Shown: positions 46,288-54,539 of the stretch, piece after piece
Position numbering within the stretch: position 1 is the stretch's first letter
How the letters are laid out: every line of letters starts with the position of its first letter
Origin: Pleomorphomonas carboxyditropha
GTDB taxonomy: Bacteria; Pseudomonadota; Alphaproteobacteria; Rhizobiales; Pleomorphomonadaceae
DNA length: 64,000 bases
Reading direction: 5' to 3'
Assembly: GCF_002770725.1 (NCBI RefSeq)
Contig: NZ_NQVN01000008.1
Location: 124,001-188,000 of the forward strand
Position numbers and translations under genes: made by a program
The notes under the pieces: generated by a model
What the model was told of the DNA's origin: nothing
The model's database searches: none
Seen by the model: the letters and a program-made list of their open reading frames with translations, nothing else

Positions 46288-48759
46288 TCAGGCACTGCGC
46301 TCGGCCGTCGCCGAGACTTCGTCGCCGGTCAGCCGGGCGGGGCGGCCGAACAGGAAGCCCTGCGCCTCCTCGCAGCCTTCTTCCTCGAGGATGCTGAGCT
46401 GGCCGGCCGTCTCCACGCCCTCGGCAAGCACCGGCACGTCGAGGCTGCGGCCGAGCGCCACCACCGCCTTGACGATGGCCCGCGAGTCGTCCTTCACCTC
46501 GGCTTCGGCCAGGAAGGACCGGTCGATCTTGATCTTGTCGAAGGGGAAGGAGTTCAGCGTGTCGAGCGAGGAATAGCCGGTGCCGAAATCGTCGAGCGCC
46601 ACGGTGATGCCCAGCGCCTTCAACTGCCGCAACACATGCAGGGCATGCGCCTTGTCGCCGATGATGGTGGATTCGGTGATCTCGAGTTCGAGCCGCTGCG
46701 GCGCCAGGCCGGTTTCGAGCAGCGTCTCGTGGACCAGCTTGACGATGTCGTCGTTGGCGATCTGCACCGGCGACAGGTTGACGGCGACACGCAGGTCGTC
46801 GCTCCAGGCGACGGCGTCGGCGCAGGCGCGCTTCAGCACCCAGCGGCCGATCGGCAGGATGGCGCCGCATTCCTCGGCGATGGGGATGAAGGCATCCGGC
46901 GGCACGGCGCCGCGGGTCGGATGCGTCCAGCGGATCAGGGCCTCGTAGCCGATGGTCTCGCGCGAGCGAATGTTCTTCTGCACCTGGTAGGTCAGGTGGA
47001 ACTCGTCCCGGTCGAGCGCATCCCACAGGTCGCGCGCCATGGCCCGGCGCTCGCGCGACGCCTCGTCCATCTCCGCCTCGTAGAAGCAGACGTTCTGCGT
47101 CACCGACCGCTTGGCGCGATATTTCGCCAGATCGGCGTTGTTGACGAGCTGCTCGGCATCGACCGCGTCGTCCGGGTAGATGGCGACGCCGATCGACACG
47201 CCGACGGAAATATCGTTCTCCTCGACGCGGATGGGATCGTTGAAGCAGCGTTCCAGGCGGCCGATGAATTCGGCGACCTCCGTCTGGCTGCGGAACTTCT
47301 TGAGCGCGCAATATTCGTCGCCGCCGATGCGTCCGACGAACTCGCCGTCCTGCGCCGCGCTGTCGAGCCGCCTGCCGATCGCCACCAGCACGGCGTCGCC
47401 GGCGCTGTGGCCGCGCTGGTCGTTGATTTCCTTGAACTTGTTGAGGTCGAGCCCGATGGCGGCCAGCTTGATGCCGTTGTCGGCGGCCCAGGCGAGATCG
47501 AGGGCGAGGCGGTCGTTGAACTGGGTGCGGTTGGGCAGGCCGGTCAGCGCGTCGAAGCGCGAGAGATAGGCGAGACGCGCCTCCTGCGCCCGCCGTTCGG
47601 TCACGTCCTCGACGGTGGTGACCCAGCCGCCTTCGCCGGTCACCACGTGGGTGAAGGAGATGATCCAGTCGCCGAACGTCTCCTCGCCGGACACCGGTTC
47701 CGCCTGCGTGAACAGGCGGCTGAGATGGCGGCCGAACAGTTCTCCGCCGACGGAATGGCCCGTGGCGTCGTGCGTCGCGGCGATCCGGCCGGCGATGAGG
47801 TCCTCGACGTCCTGGGCCGTCAGCTTGGCGCCGAACGCCTGTTCGGAAAGGTCGAAAATCTCCAGGAAGCGTTCGTTGACCAGCAGCAGGCGGTGCTGCG
47901 CGTCGAAAAGGGCGAGCCCCTGCGTCATCGATCGCAGCGCCATGTCGAGGTTGCCGGTCGTCCATTCGAGCTTGCGCAGGGCGACGACATTGGCGGCTTC
48001 CAGGGCGTTCTTCTGGGCGAGATTGTTGCGGAACACCACCAGCGCTTCGGAAAGCTCGCAGATTTCGCGGGCGCGGTCGGCGGGCTCGGGAACTTCGACC
48101 AGTTCGCCGGCGGCGAGGCGGCGGGTGAGGCGGCTCAGCCGTTCGAGCGGGCTGACCACGGTCACCCGCATCAGGATGACGGCCAGCATCAACACCGACA
48201 GCACGATGAAGGCGGCGAGCTGGGCCCGGTCGCGGATGGTCTTGCGCCAGACGGCGTAGTCGCCGCCGAGGTCGACGCGCGCTGAGAAATAGCCGGAGAC
48301 GGGCGTCGCGCCGTCGTCGAGAACGAAGGCGCGGCGAACGCTGAGATCGCTGTCGCCCCAAATCGCGCTGTCGCCGTCCGTCGCGGCCGGTTGACCAGCG
48401 GCTCCGTCGCCGACTTCGACGCGGATCGTCTCGCCCGGATGGTTGCGCGTGTAGATGTCGGCGATGGAATGCAGGGAGTCCAGCACCGCCTTGGCGTCGG
48501 CGTTATCGCCGCCGTTCACCGCGTTGCGGGCCGGAATGGCGGAGAGAAGATCGAGCCCGGTCGTCGCCCGGTAGATGGCTTCCGACCGGATGCCGTCGAG
48601 CTGTCGCACCGTTTCCGTGACGCCGACGGCCAACTGCAGGGCGGCGAGCATCAGGCCGACGATGGCCACCACGATCGCCTGGAGCGACAGGACCCGCGGC
48701 TTCCACGACGGCTCTTCGGGGAGAGGCTGCTTTTTCGAGAACGTTTTCAGGCGTTTCAT
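46288..48759 (-). CDS. GGDEF-EAL cyclic-di-GMP enzyme with HAMP and PAS
   Basis: Membrane-bound c-di-GMP turnover protein, 823 residues. TM1 is about 22-45, a periplasmic region to about 180, TM2 about 183-203, and a HAMP-like linker (PLERLSRLTRRLAAGELVEV). A PAS-type domain follows with LALFDAQHRLLLVNERFLEI (about 275-390). The GGDEF domain has IGGDEY (about 477) but no RxxD inhibitory site just before it. The EAL domain has YEALIRW (about 603), NLSPVQI, LELEITEST, LDDFGTGYSSL, KIDRSF and AEGVET, so phosphodiesterase residues are complete. ATG 48759 is preferred over GTG 48777; neither has a strong ribosome site. Confidence 0.93.
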   Translation of the reverse strand: MKRLKTFSKKQPLPEEPSWKPRVLSLQAIVVAIVGLMLAALQLAVGVTETVRQLDGIRSEAIYRATTGLDLLSAIPARNAVNGGDNADAKAVLDSLHSIADIYTRNHPGETIRVEVGDGAAGQPAATDGDSAIWGDSDLSVRRAFVLDDGATPVSGYFSARVDLGGDYAVWRKTIRDRAQLAAFIVLSVLMLAVILMRVTVVSPLERLSRLTRRLAAGELVEVPEPADRAREICELSEALVVFRNNLAQKNALEAANVVALRKLEWTTGNLDMALRSMTQGLALFDAQHRLLLVNERFLEIFDLSEQAFGAKLTAQDVEDLIAGRIAATHDATGHSVGGELFGRHLSRLFTQAEPVSGEETFGDWIISFTHVVTGEGGWVTTVEDVTERRAQEARLAYLSRFDALTGLPNRTQFNDRLALDLAWAADNGIKLAAIGLDLNKFKEINDQRGHSAGDAVLVAIGRRLDSAAQDGEFVGRIGGDEYCALKKFRSQTEVAEFIGRLERCFNDPIRVEENDISVGVSIGVAIYPDDAVDAEQLVNNADLAKYRAKRSVTQNVCFYEAEMDEASRERRAMARDLWDALDRDEFHLTYQVQKNIRSRETIGYEALIRWTHPTRGAVPPDAFIPIAEECGAILPIGRWVLKRACADAVAWSDDLRVAVNLSPVQIANDDIVKLVHETLLETGLAPQRLELEITESTIIGDKAHALHVLRQLKALGITVALDDFGTGYSSLDTLNSFPFDKIKIDRSFLAEAEVKDDSRAIVKAVVALGRSLDVPVLAEGVETAGQLSILEEEGCEEAQGFLFGRPARLTGDEVSATAERSA

Positions 48760-48901
48760 GATAACGGCGCTCGCCACTTCACCCGACGTACCAGCCGCCG
48801 AGGGTATCGCCCTCTTTGATAATATTTCGCTAAGTTCGGCTTGCGGCTTGATTCGAACGGCCTTGGCCGGTCATCGGCGGCTGGCGCCGGCAGGGACGGA
48901 A

Positions 48902-48941
48902 TTGCCAGATTGCGTATATTTGAATATTATGAGTCTCATAA
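48902..48941 (+). promoter_or_regulatory. Promoter and operator of the BigR-like gene
   Basis: TTGCCA (48902-48907), 17 bp, TATTAT (48925-48930). Two AT-rich dyads overlap the -10: ATATT-TG-AATAT (48916-48927) and TTATGAG-T-CTCATAA (48927-48941). BigR/SqrR repressors bind such AT-rich palindromes, so autoregulation is expected. Confidence 0.65.
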
Positions 48942-48960
48942 CGTACCAGGGGCTCGGATC

Positions 48961-49317
48961 ATGTCGGCGTCGGTCGAATCCACTGTTTGCGACTCGTTCG
49001 GCAATCCTGTCGACATCATGGAATCCCGCGCCGAGGAGGCGGCCCGTCTGCTGTCGGCCCTGGGCCAGACCAAGCGGCTGATGGTGCTCTGCCGTCTGGT
49101 CGACACCGAAATGTCGGTGGGCGCACTTGCCGAAGCCGTCGGTCTCGGCCAGTCGGCGCTGTCGCAGCACCTGGCGCGCCTGCGCGACCTCGGCATCGTC
49201 GCCACCCGCCGGGAGGCGCAGACCATCTATTACCGCCTCGCCTCCGACAACGCGCGCCGGCTGATCGGCCTGCTTTACGAGCTCTACTGTGCCCCCGCGG
49301 CGCCGAAGACCGGCTGA
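48961..49317 (+). CDS. ArsR-family repressor, BigR/SqrR-like persulfide sensor
   Basis: Winged-helix repressor of 118 residues. The recognition region is SVGALAEAVGLGQSALSQHL with ARLRDLGIVATRREAQTIYY. Cys44 (LMVLC) and Cys110 (LYELYC) are 66 residues apart, the same spacing as the redox pair of BigR and SqrR, which form a tri/tetrasulfide bridge with hydrogen sulfide. A third Cys at position 10 is extra. The next gene is a rhodanese, in keeping with sulfide/persulfide control. ATG 48961 has GGGGCTCGG upstream; dyads in the promoter suggest self-repression. Confidence 0.85.
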   Translation: MSASVESTVCDSFGNPVDIMESRAEEAARLLSALGQTKRLMVLCRLVDTEMSVGALAEAVGLGQSALSQHLARLRDLGIVATRREAQTIYYRLASDNARRLIGLLYELYCAPAAPKTG

Positions 49318-49392
49318 GGGCCGACGAAGCGATCCGCGGGCCGCGGAGCGTACCCTGATAACCGATCGGACGTCTGGCCGGAGATCGCCCCC

Positions 49393-49728
49393 ATGTCCTT
49401 TTTCACCCGCAATGCCCTCAGGACGCTGACGCCGCAGGAGGTCGGGGACCTCCTGGATCGCCAGGCCATTCATCTCGTCGACGTGCGCGAGGCGCACGAG
49501 TGGAACGAGGGGCACGTCCCCGGCGCCCTTCACCGGCCGCTGTCGGAGCTGGCGACCTGGGCCGGCGAGCTTCCGGACGACAGGCCGGTGATCTTCTATT
49601 GCCTGTCCGGTGGTCGGTCGGGGCAGGCGCTCTCCTGGTGCAAGTCGGCCGGACATCCGGTGGAGGGCCACATGGGCGGCGGCATTTCCGCCTGGCGGAT
49701 GCAGGGCCTGCCGGTGACGCGGGACTGA
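49393..49728 (+). CDS. Rhodanese-like sulfurtransferase
   Basis: Single-domain rhodanese, 111 residues. The active-site loop is Cys70-LSGGRSG, preceded by the CH2A-type VDVREAHEWNEGHVPGALHRP and followed by HMGGGISAWRMQGLPV. Such proteins carry persulfide sulfur to thiol acceptors. It lies 75 bp after the BigR/SqrR-like repressor on the same strand and is probably its target, so the two make a minimal sulfide-response module. No sulfide:quinone reductase or Blh-type dioxygenase is next to it. Confidence 0.9.
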   Translation: MSFFTRNALRTLTPQEVGDLLDRQAIHLVDVREAHEWNEGHVPGALHRPLSELATWAGELPDDRPVIFYCLSGGRSGQALSWCKSAGHPVEGHMGGGISAWRMQGLPVTRD

Positions 49729-49868
49729 CCGGTCCGATGGTGCTTTCCCGCCGGCCGGAAGGCAAGTAACCCCTTGCCAGCCTTGCGCGAAACAGCCAAT
49801 AGTGGCCGTCACGCGCCGGCGGCGGAGGGATCCCGTACCGGCTACCTCAGCGACGGAGGATTCCTTTC

Positions 49869-50669
49869 ATGCAGGTTCTTGCGAACGCGGCTGCCGCCGC
49901 CGCAATTCTGTTGTCCGCCTTCGCGTCCCAGGCCGGCGCCGCCGACCTTCCCGACCTCAAGGGACGCACCATCATCGCGGTCACCGAGAACGCCTACGTG
50001 CCGCTCAACTTCGCCGACCCGAAGACCGGCGAAGGCATCGGCTGGGAGTACGACGCCTTCAACGAGATCGGCAAGCGCCTCAACGCCAAGGTCGAGTGGA
50101 AGCTGACCTCCTGGGACGCCATGATCCAGGCGGTGCGCGACGGCCAGTTCGACGTCGGCATGGACGGCATCACCATCAACGACGAGCGCAAGCAGCAGGT
50201 CGACTTCTCCGATCCCTACATGGTCTCCGAGCAGTTCATGCTGGTGCGCGCCGACGAGAGCCGCTTCACCGACGGTCCGAGCTTCGCCGCCTTCAACGAC
50301 GGTCTGGTCGGCGCCCAGGCCGGCACCACCAACTTCTACGTCGCCGTCTACAGCGTGCTCGACGGCGACGAGAAGAACCCGCGCGTCAAGCTGTTCGACA
50401 CCTTCGGCGCCTCGGTGCAGGCGCTCAAGGCCGGCGACGTCGACACGGTGCTGATGGACCGCACCTCGGCCGACGGCTACATCGGCGCCCAGCCCGGCGC
50501 CTTCAAGATCGTCGGCGGACCGCTCGGCCGCGAGGAGTTCGGCTTCATCCTGAAGAAGGGCTCCGACCTCACCGCCCCGATCAACGCCGCCATCGCCTCC
50601 ATGAAGGCCGACGGCACCATCGACGCGCTCAACAAGAAGTGGCTCTACGACTACAAGAGCCAGAACTGA
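49869..50669 (+). CDS. Polar amino-acid ABC transporter, periplasmic binding protein
   Basis: Solute-binding protein of the family-3 (HisJ/GlnH) type, 266 residues. The signal peptide ends at about residue 24 (QAGAADLP). The mature fold has NAYVPLNFADPKTGEGIGWE near the ligand site, WDAMIQAVRDGQFDVGMDGI and TINDERKQQVDFSDPYM (the family signature). LVGAQAGTTNFYVAV follows later, and the protein ends LNKKWLYDYKSQN. The ribosome site GGAGG precedes the ATG. The permease gene follows after 7 bp. The ligand is probably a polar amino acid. Confidence 0.93.
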   Translation: MQVLANAAAAAAILLSAFASQAGAADLPDLKGRTIIAVTENAYVPLNFADPKTGEGIGWEYDAFNEIGKRLNAKVEWKLTSWDAMIQAVRDGQFDVGMDGITINDERKQQVDFSDPYMVSEQFMLVRADESRFTDGPSFAAFNDGLVGAQAGTTNFYVAVYSVLDGDEKNPRVKLFDTFGASVQALKAGDVDTVLMDRTSADGYIGAQPGAFKIVGGPLGREEFGFILKKGSDLTAPINAAIASMKADGTIDALNKKWLYDYKSQN

Positions 50670-50676
50670 GCCGGCC

Positions 50677-51501
50677 TTGACCCCGACAGAGACCCGTCGC
50701 CGCGAGCTGCCGTTCTGGTTGATCGCGGCGATCCTCCTGGCGATCGCCTTCGGTCTGGTCATCGGCGCGGACGCCAGCTACCGCATCATCTTCCGCGCCG
50801 TGGCGAGCGGCATCTGGGTGACCGTCTTCGTGACGGTGATCGCCTATGCCTTCGCCTGCCTGATCGGCCTCGGCATCGCCTCGGCCGGCCTGTCGAGGCA
50901 TCGCCTGCTGCGGGAAGTTGCCACCTTCTACGTCGAGATCATCCGCGGCGTGCCGGTGCTGGTGCTGCTGTTCTACATGGCCTTCGTCGCCGCGCCGGTC
51001 ATGGTGGCCGCCTGGAACCTCGTCACCGCGCCGCTGCAGGCGGTGGGGCTCATCGAACCGGCGAGCATCCGCGACTTCGATCTCCTGTGGCGGGCCGTGG
51101 TGGCGCTGGTCATCTCCTATTCGGCGTTCCTGTCGGAAATCTTCCGCGCCGGCCTGCAATCGGTCGACCGCGGCCAGATCGAGGCGGCCAAGGCGCTCGG
51201 CCTCAGCCGCTTCAAGGTGTTTCGCCTGATCGTCCTGCCGCAGGCCTTCCGCACGGTGCTGCCGCCGCTCGGAAACGACTTCGTGGCGATGATCAAGGAT
51301 TCCTCGCTGGTCTCGGTGCTCGGCGTGCAGGACGTGACGCAGCTCGGCAAGGTCTATTCGTCGGGCACCTTCCTGTTCTTCGAGACCTACAACGTCGTCG
51401 CCTACGTCTATCTGTTGATGACCGTGTCGCTGTCGCTCGCCGTGCGCGGCCTGGAGCGCCGTCTGCAACGCCATCGCGATTTCATCGGCGACCGGCGGTA
51501 A
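50677..51501 (+). CDS. Polar amino-acid ABC transporter permease (HisM/GlnP type)
   Basis: Membrane subunit of a polar amino-acid importer, 274 residues, about five to six membrane segments. The permease EAA loop is seen in QIEAAKALGLSRFKVFRLIV and PQAFRTVLPPLGNDFVAMIK, with FYVEIIRGVPVLVLLFYMAF and ISYSAFLSEIFRAGLQSVDR as other family marks. It begins at a TTG (50677), seven bases after the binding-protein stop. There is only one permease and no ATPase gene beside it, so a homodimer served by an ATPase encoded elsewhere must be assumed. Confidence 0.92.
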   Translation: MTPTETRRRELPFWLIAAILLAIAFGLVIGADASYRIIFRAVASGIWVTVFVTVIAYAFACLIGLGIASAGLSRHRLLREVATFYVEIIRGVPVLVLLFYMAFVAAPVMVAAWNLVTAPLQAVGLIEPASIRDFDLLWRAVVALVISYSAFLSEIFRAGLQSVDRGQIEAAKALGLSRFKVFRLIVLPQAFRTVLPPLGNDFVAMIKDSSLVSVLGVQDVTQLGKVYSSGTFLFFETYNVVAYVYLLMTVSLSLAVRGLERRLQRHRDFIGDRR

Positions 51502-51574
51502 CCGGGCAGGGGACTGCTGACGCGATCCAGCGCCGCCGCTGGTACCATCCGCTTCCGAAACCGGAGACCACGCC

Positions 51575-52087
51575 ATGATCTGCGGATATATCGCCTCGAC
51601 GCTCGACGGCTACATCGCCGCGTCCGACCACAGTTTTTCCTTCCTCGATCCCTATCCGGCGGAGGAGGCCGGCTACGAGGCGTTCTACGCTGGCATCGGC
51701 ACGCTGGTGATGGGCCGCATCACCTACGAGGTCTGTCGCCGCTCCCTGTCGCCATGGCCCTATGCCGGCAAGCGTCTGCTGGTCGTCACCTCGGGAACGC
51801 TAGCCGATCTGCCCGCCGACGCCGAAATCTGGAGCGCCGGCATCGATGCCCTGATCGATCATCTGCGGGCCGATGCCAGGCAGGACGTCTGGATCGTTGG
51901 CGGCGGCCGGCTGCAACAGGCCTTCATCGACCGCGACGCCCTCGACCGGCTCGATCAGTTCATCGTGCCGGTGGTGCTCGGCGGCGGCATCCCGCTCTAT
52001 CCCGATGTGGCGCGGCCGCGAACGCTGAAGCTCGCCGAAGTCGGACGCTTCGGCCAAATCGCCCATCTCCGCCTCGAACGGCCATGA
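51575..52087 (+). CDS. Dihydrofolate-reductase-like (RibD C-terminal) protein
   Basis: Reductase-fold protein of 170 residues belonging to the RibD C-terminal/dihydrofolate reductase superfamily, usually annotated as dihydrofolate reductase family protein. The start MICGYIASTLDGYIAASDHS, the NADP-binding LVMGRITYEV and VWIVGGGRLQQAFID, and the C-terminal VPVVLGGGIPLYPD are the typical motifs. The substrate is unknown; real DHFR activity is unlikely for this group. It stands alone, convergent with the MCP-PilZ gene. Confidence 0.9.
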   Translation: MICGYIASTLDGYIAASDHSFSFLDPYPAEEAGYEAFYAGIGTLVMGRITYEVCRRSLSPWPYAGKRLLVVTSGTLADLPADAEIWSAGIDALIDHLRADARQDVWIVGGGRLQQAFIDRDALDRLDQFIVPVVLGGGIPLYPDVARPRTLKLAEVGRFGQIAHLRLERP

Positions 52088-52133
52088 ACGAAGACGGCGC
52101 CCGCTGCAAACCCGAAGCGCATAGGCTGCCGCC

Positions 52134-53753
52134 TCAGGCGGCGGTCGCCAGCGCCTTGCCCTTGCTCACCAGCTTGCGCAGGCGATCCGACGCGGCCGAC
52201 GTCATTTCGGCGAGCTTGAATTCGACGCCGACATTGTCGTCGCGAATCCAGCGCACCGTGGCCGGCACGTCGACGCCCTTTTCGACGGCGATGCGTATGT
52301 CGTCGCCGATCTTCAGCGGCGGCAACTGACCGGCGAACCGACCGCCGGTCAGCGAAATGTCGACGCAGGTCGCCTTCGCCGACCCCTTGGCCGAGGCGAT
52401 GGCGACGGCGTGGCCGCCCGGCACGCGCTCGGACGACTGGCGGCGGTCGAGCGGTCCGCGCCGCAGCCCGACCAGGAATTCCTGGACGGTGACCGACAGC
52501 CGGTCGCCCTCGGTCGACAGCGCGCCGGAGGTGGAGAACAGGCTCTGCGCCAGCGCCGAGGTCTCGCGGGCGATGCCGGTGATGCCGGAAATCCGGTCGG
52601 ACACCTGCCTGGTCCCCTCGGAGGCGTTGCTGACGCCCTGGGCGATCTCCGTCGTGGCGGAGATCTGCGCCTCGATGGAGCCGCGCATGTCGGCGGTGAT
52701 GGCATTGATCTCGGCGATGGTGCCGCCGATGCCGACAATGCTGCCGACCGCCGCGCGCGTCGCCGTCTGCACTTCCGAAATGTGCTGGGTGATCTCGCCG
52801 GTGGCCGCCGCGGTCTGCGAGGCGAGTGCCTTCACCTCCTGCGCGACGACGGCAAATCCCCGGCCCGCCTCGCCGGCCCGTGCCGCCTCGATGGTGGCGT
52901 TCAGCGCCAGAAGGTTGGTCTGGCCGGCCACCTGCTCGATCAGGCCGATGACGGCGCCGATCTTCTCGGCGGCTTCCGACAGGCCGGCGACGATGCGCTT
53001 GGTCTCCTCGGCGCGGGCGACGGCGTCCCTGGCGATGGTCGCGGAACGTTCGATTTCCCGGCCGACGTCGCGGGCCGAGCCGGTGAGCTGCGTTGCCGCG
53101 TGGGCGACCCGCTGGACGTCGGTGGAGGCCATGCTCGAGCTGGAGGCCGCGTCGCTGGCGCGCTGGTCGGTGGAGCTGGCGCCCTGGCCGAGGCGCGTCG
53201 CCGCGTCTCCCATGTCGCGTGAAGCGTCGACGAGGCTCGCCACGATGGAGTTGATGGTGGCGCCGAATTCGGCGGTCGACGCCTCGAAGGCCTCGACGCG
53301 GCCCTGAATGACGTCGGTGGCCTGATTGATGGTGGTCGAGGCGCGAAGCAGGGCGCCCTCCATGCCGTTGGGCAGGATGCGGCGGTAGTAGCGGTTCAGG
53401 CGAACCGCCTCCATGGCGGCGCTGGCTTCGCGCACGAAGGCGTCGATGCGGTCGGCCATGTCGTTGATGGCTTCGGCCAGCTCGCCGGCCCGGCCGCGCT
53501 GATCGAACACCAGGCCACGGACTTCGAAATCGCCTTTGCCGAGGGCCCGCGCCACCTCGATCGCCCGCCCGACGGCGGCGGAGAGGCGCAGGGCAAGGGC
53601 AAGCCCCACCGCCGCGCCGACGGCGGCGGCGGCGATCAGCGCGAGCGCGACAACCGGCATGCCGGCCGCCACGGCGCCGGCCGCGCCGGCGAGCAGGAGG
53701 ATGACCGCCGCGCCGGGGGCGAACGCTTCAAAGCGAGAAGATGAGTTCGTCAT
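52134..53753 (-). CDS. Methyl-accepting chemotaxis protein with C-terminal PilZ domain
   Basis: Chemoreceptor of 539 residues without a periplasmic sensor. Two adjacent hydrophobic segments (about 12-32 and 34-55) are followed by a HAMP-like region and a signalling domain with tip [20 protein letters not shown] (about 275-294). The last ~105 residues are a PilZ domain: [12 protein letters not shown] gives the R-x3-R type motif and [13 protein letters not shown] the D-x-S-x2-G motif that bind c-di-GMP. It overlaps the upstream PAS gene by 26 bp. The pair looks like an Aer receptor split into sensor and transducer, with c-di-GMP input added. Confidence 0.92.
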   Translation of the reverse strand: MTNSSSRFEAFAPGAAVILLLAGAAGAVAAGMPVVALALIAAAAVGAAVGLALALRLSAAVGRAIEVARALGKGDFEVRGLVFDQRGRAGELAEAINDMADRIDAFVREASAAMEAVRLNRYYRRILPNGMEGALLRASTTINQATDVIQGRVEAFEASTAEFGATINSIVASLVDASRDMGDAATRLGQGASSTDQRASDAASSSSMASTDVQRVAHAATQLTGSARDVGREIERSATIARDAVARAEETKRIVAGLSEAAEKIGAVIGLIEQVAGQTNLLALNATIEAARAGEAGRGFAVVAQEVKALASQTAAATGEITQHISEVQTATRAAVGSIVGIGGTIAEINAITADMRGSIEAQISATTEIAQGVSNASEGTRQVSDRISGITGIARETSALAQSLFSTSGALSTEGDRLSVTVQEFLVGLRRGPLDRRQSSERVPGGHAVAIASAKGSAKATCVDISLTGGRFAGQLPPLKIGDDIRIAVEKGVDVPATVRWIRDDNVGVEFKLAEMTSAASDRLRKLVSKGKALATAA

Positions 53754-54252
53754 AGCTGGCGGCTTTCGATTTCACGATATTCATGAGCTGGGCGAAGGAG
53801 GCGACGAGCCCGTCCTTGGAACTGGCATGCGCGGCTTCGGTCCGGAGCAATTCCTTGTAGAGCGGCTCGATCACCTCCCGGACGACGCGCCGGTCCGGCA
53901 CGCGCCGGCTGGAATGATAGCCGGTCACCTTGCCGTCGTTGTCGAATGACGGCGTGATATGGGCGAACACCCAGTAGAAGGCGCCGTTGCGCGCCATGTT
54001 CTTCACGTAGGCGAAGATTTCGCGTTCCTCGCCGAGCTGATCCCACAGCAGCTTGAAGACGCAGCGCGGCATGTCGGGGTGGCGAATGATCGAGTGCGGC
54101 GCATTCATCAGTTCGGCGCGGCTATAGCCGCAGATCCGCGAAAACGTAGCGTTGGCGTAGGTAATTCGTCCCTTGAGATCGGTCTTGGAAACAATGATTT
54201 CGTCCGGGAGAAATGTGACTTCCTCGGAGGTCGGCTGAACGCGCGGCTTCAT
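53728..54252 (-). CDS. PAS-domain protein, Aer-type sensor part
   Basis: A 174-residue cytoplasmic protein with one PAS domain (about 18-125). [40 protein letters not shown] and [20 protein letters not shown] match the FAD-binding PAS of Aer (energy taxis) receptors. A C-terminal helical part follows (about 130-174). ATG 54252 has GAGG nine bases upstream. The gene ends inside the MCP-PilZ gene, so the two are coupled and probably work as one receptor, the PAS protein feeding redox or oxygen signals to the membrane transducer. FAD binding is inferred. Confidence 0.88.
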   Translation of the reverse strand: MKPRVQPTSEEVTFLPDEIIVSKTDLKGRITYANATFSRICGYSRAELMNAPHSIIRHPDMPRCVFKLLWDQLGEEREIFAYVKNMARNGAFYWVFAHITPSFDNDGKVTGYHSSRRVPDRRVVREVIEPLYKELLRTEAAHASSKDGLVASFAQLMNIVKSKAASYDELIFSL

Positions 54253-54481
54253 GAGCTGCACCTCTATGCACCGGTCTAGAATGGCGCAACCATGGCGCGT
54301 CAGTCGTAAATAAAGAATAACGCCTCTGAAATATGACGGATAACCAGGGTGCGCCGGTATTTTTACTTATAGAGATTTATGTATTTCTCCAGATGAGAGA
54401 TCCCGGGGTTCCATTGGCGGAAACGACAAGATTTCCACAACTAGAAGACGTAGTAAAGACCATAGGGCTTGCGCTGGTACA

Positions 54482-54512
54482 CAAGAAGAAGGGCGCCTCG
54501 CGGGACGCCCTT
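54482..54512 (-). terminator. Terminator of the GH94 gene
   Basis: On the minus strand AAGGGCG-N10-CGCCCTT is followed by CTTCTTGT, 28 bp after the phosphorylase stop. The stem is good and the T-tract interrupted. Confidence 0.6.
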
Positions 54513-54539
54513 GTTCCACTCATCCTATGGCCGCCGACG

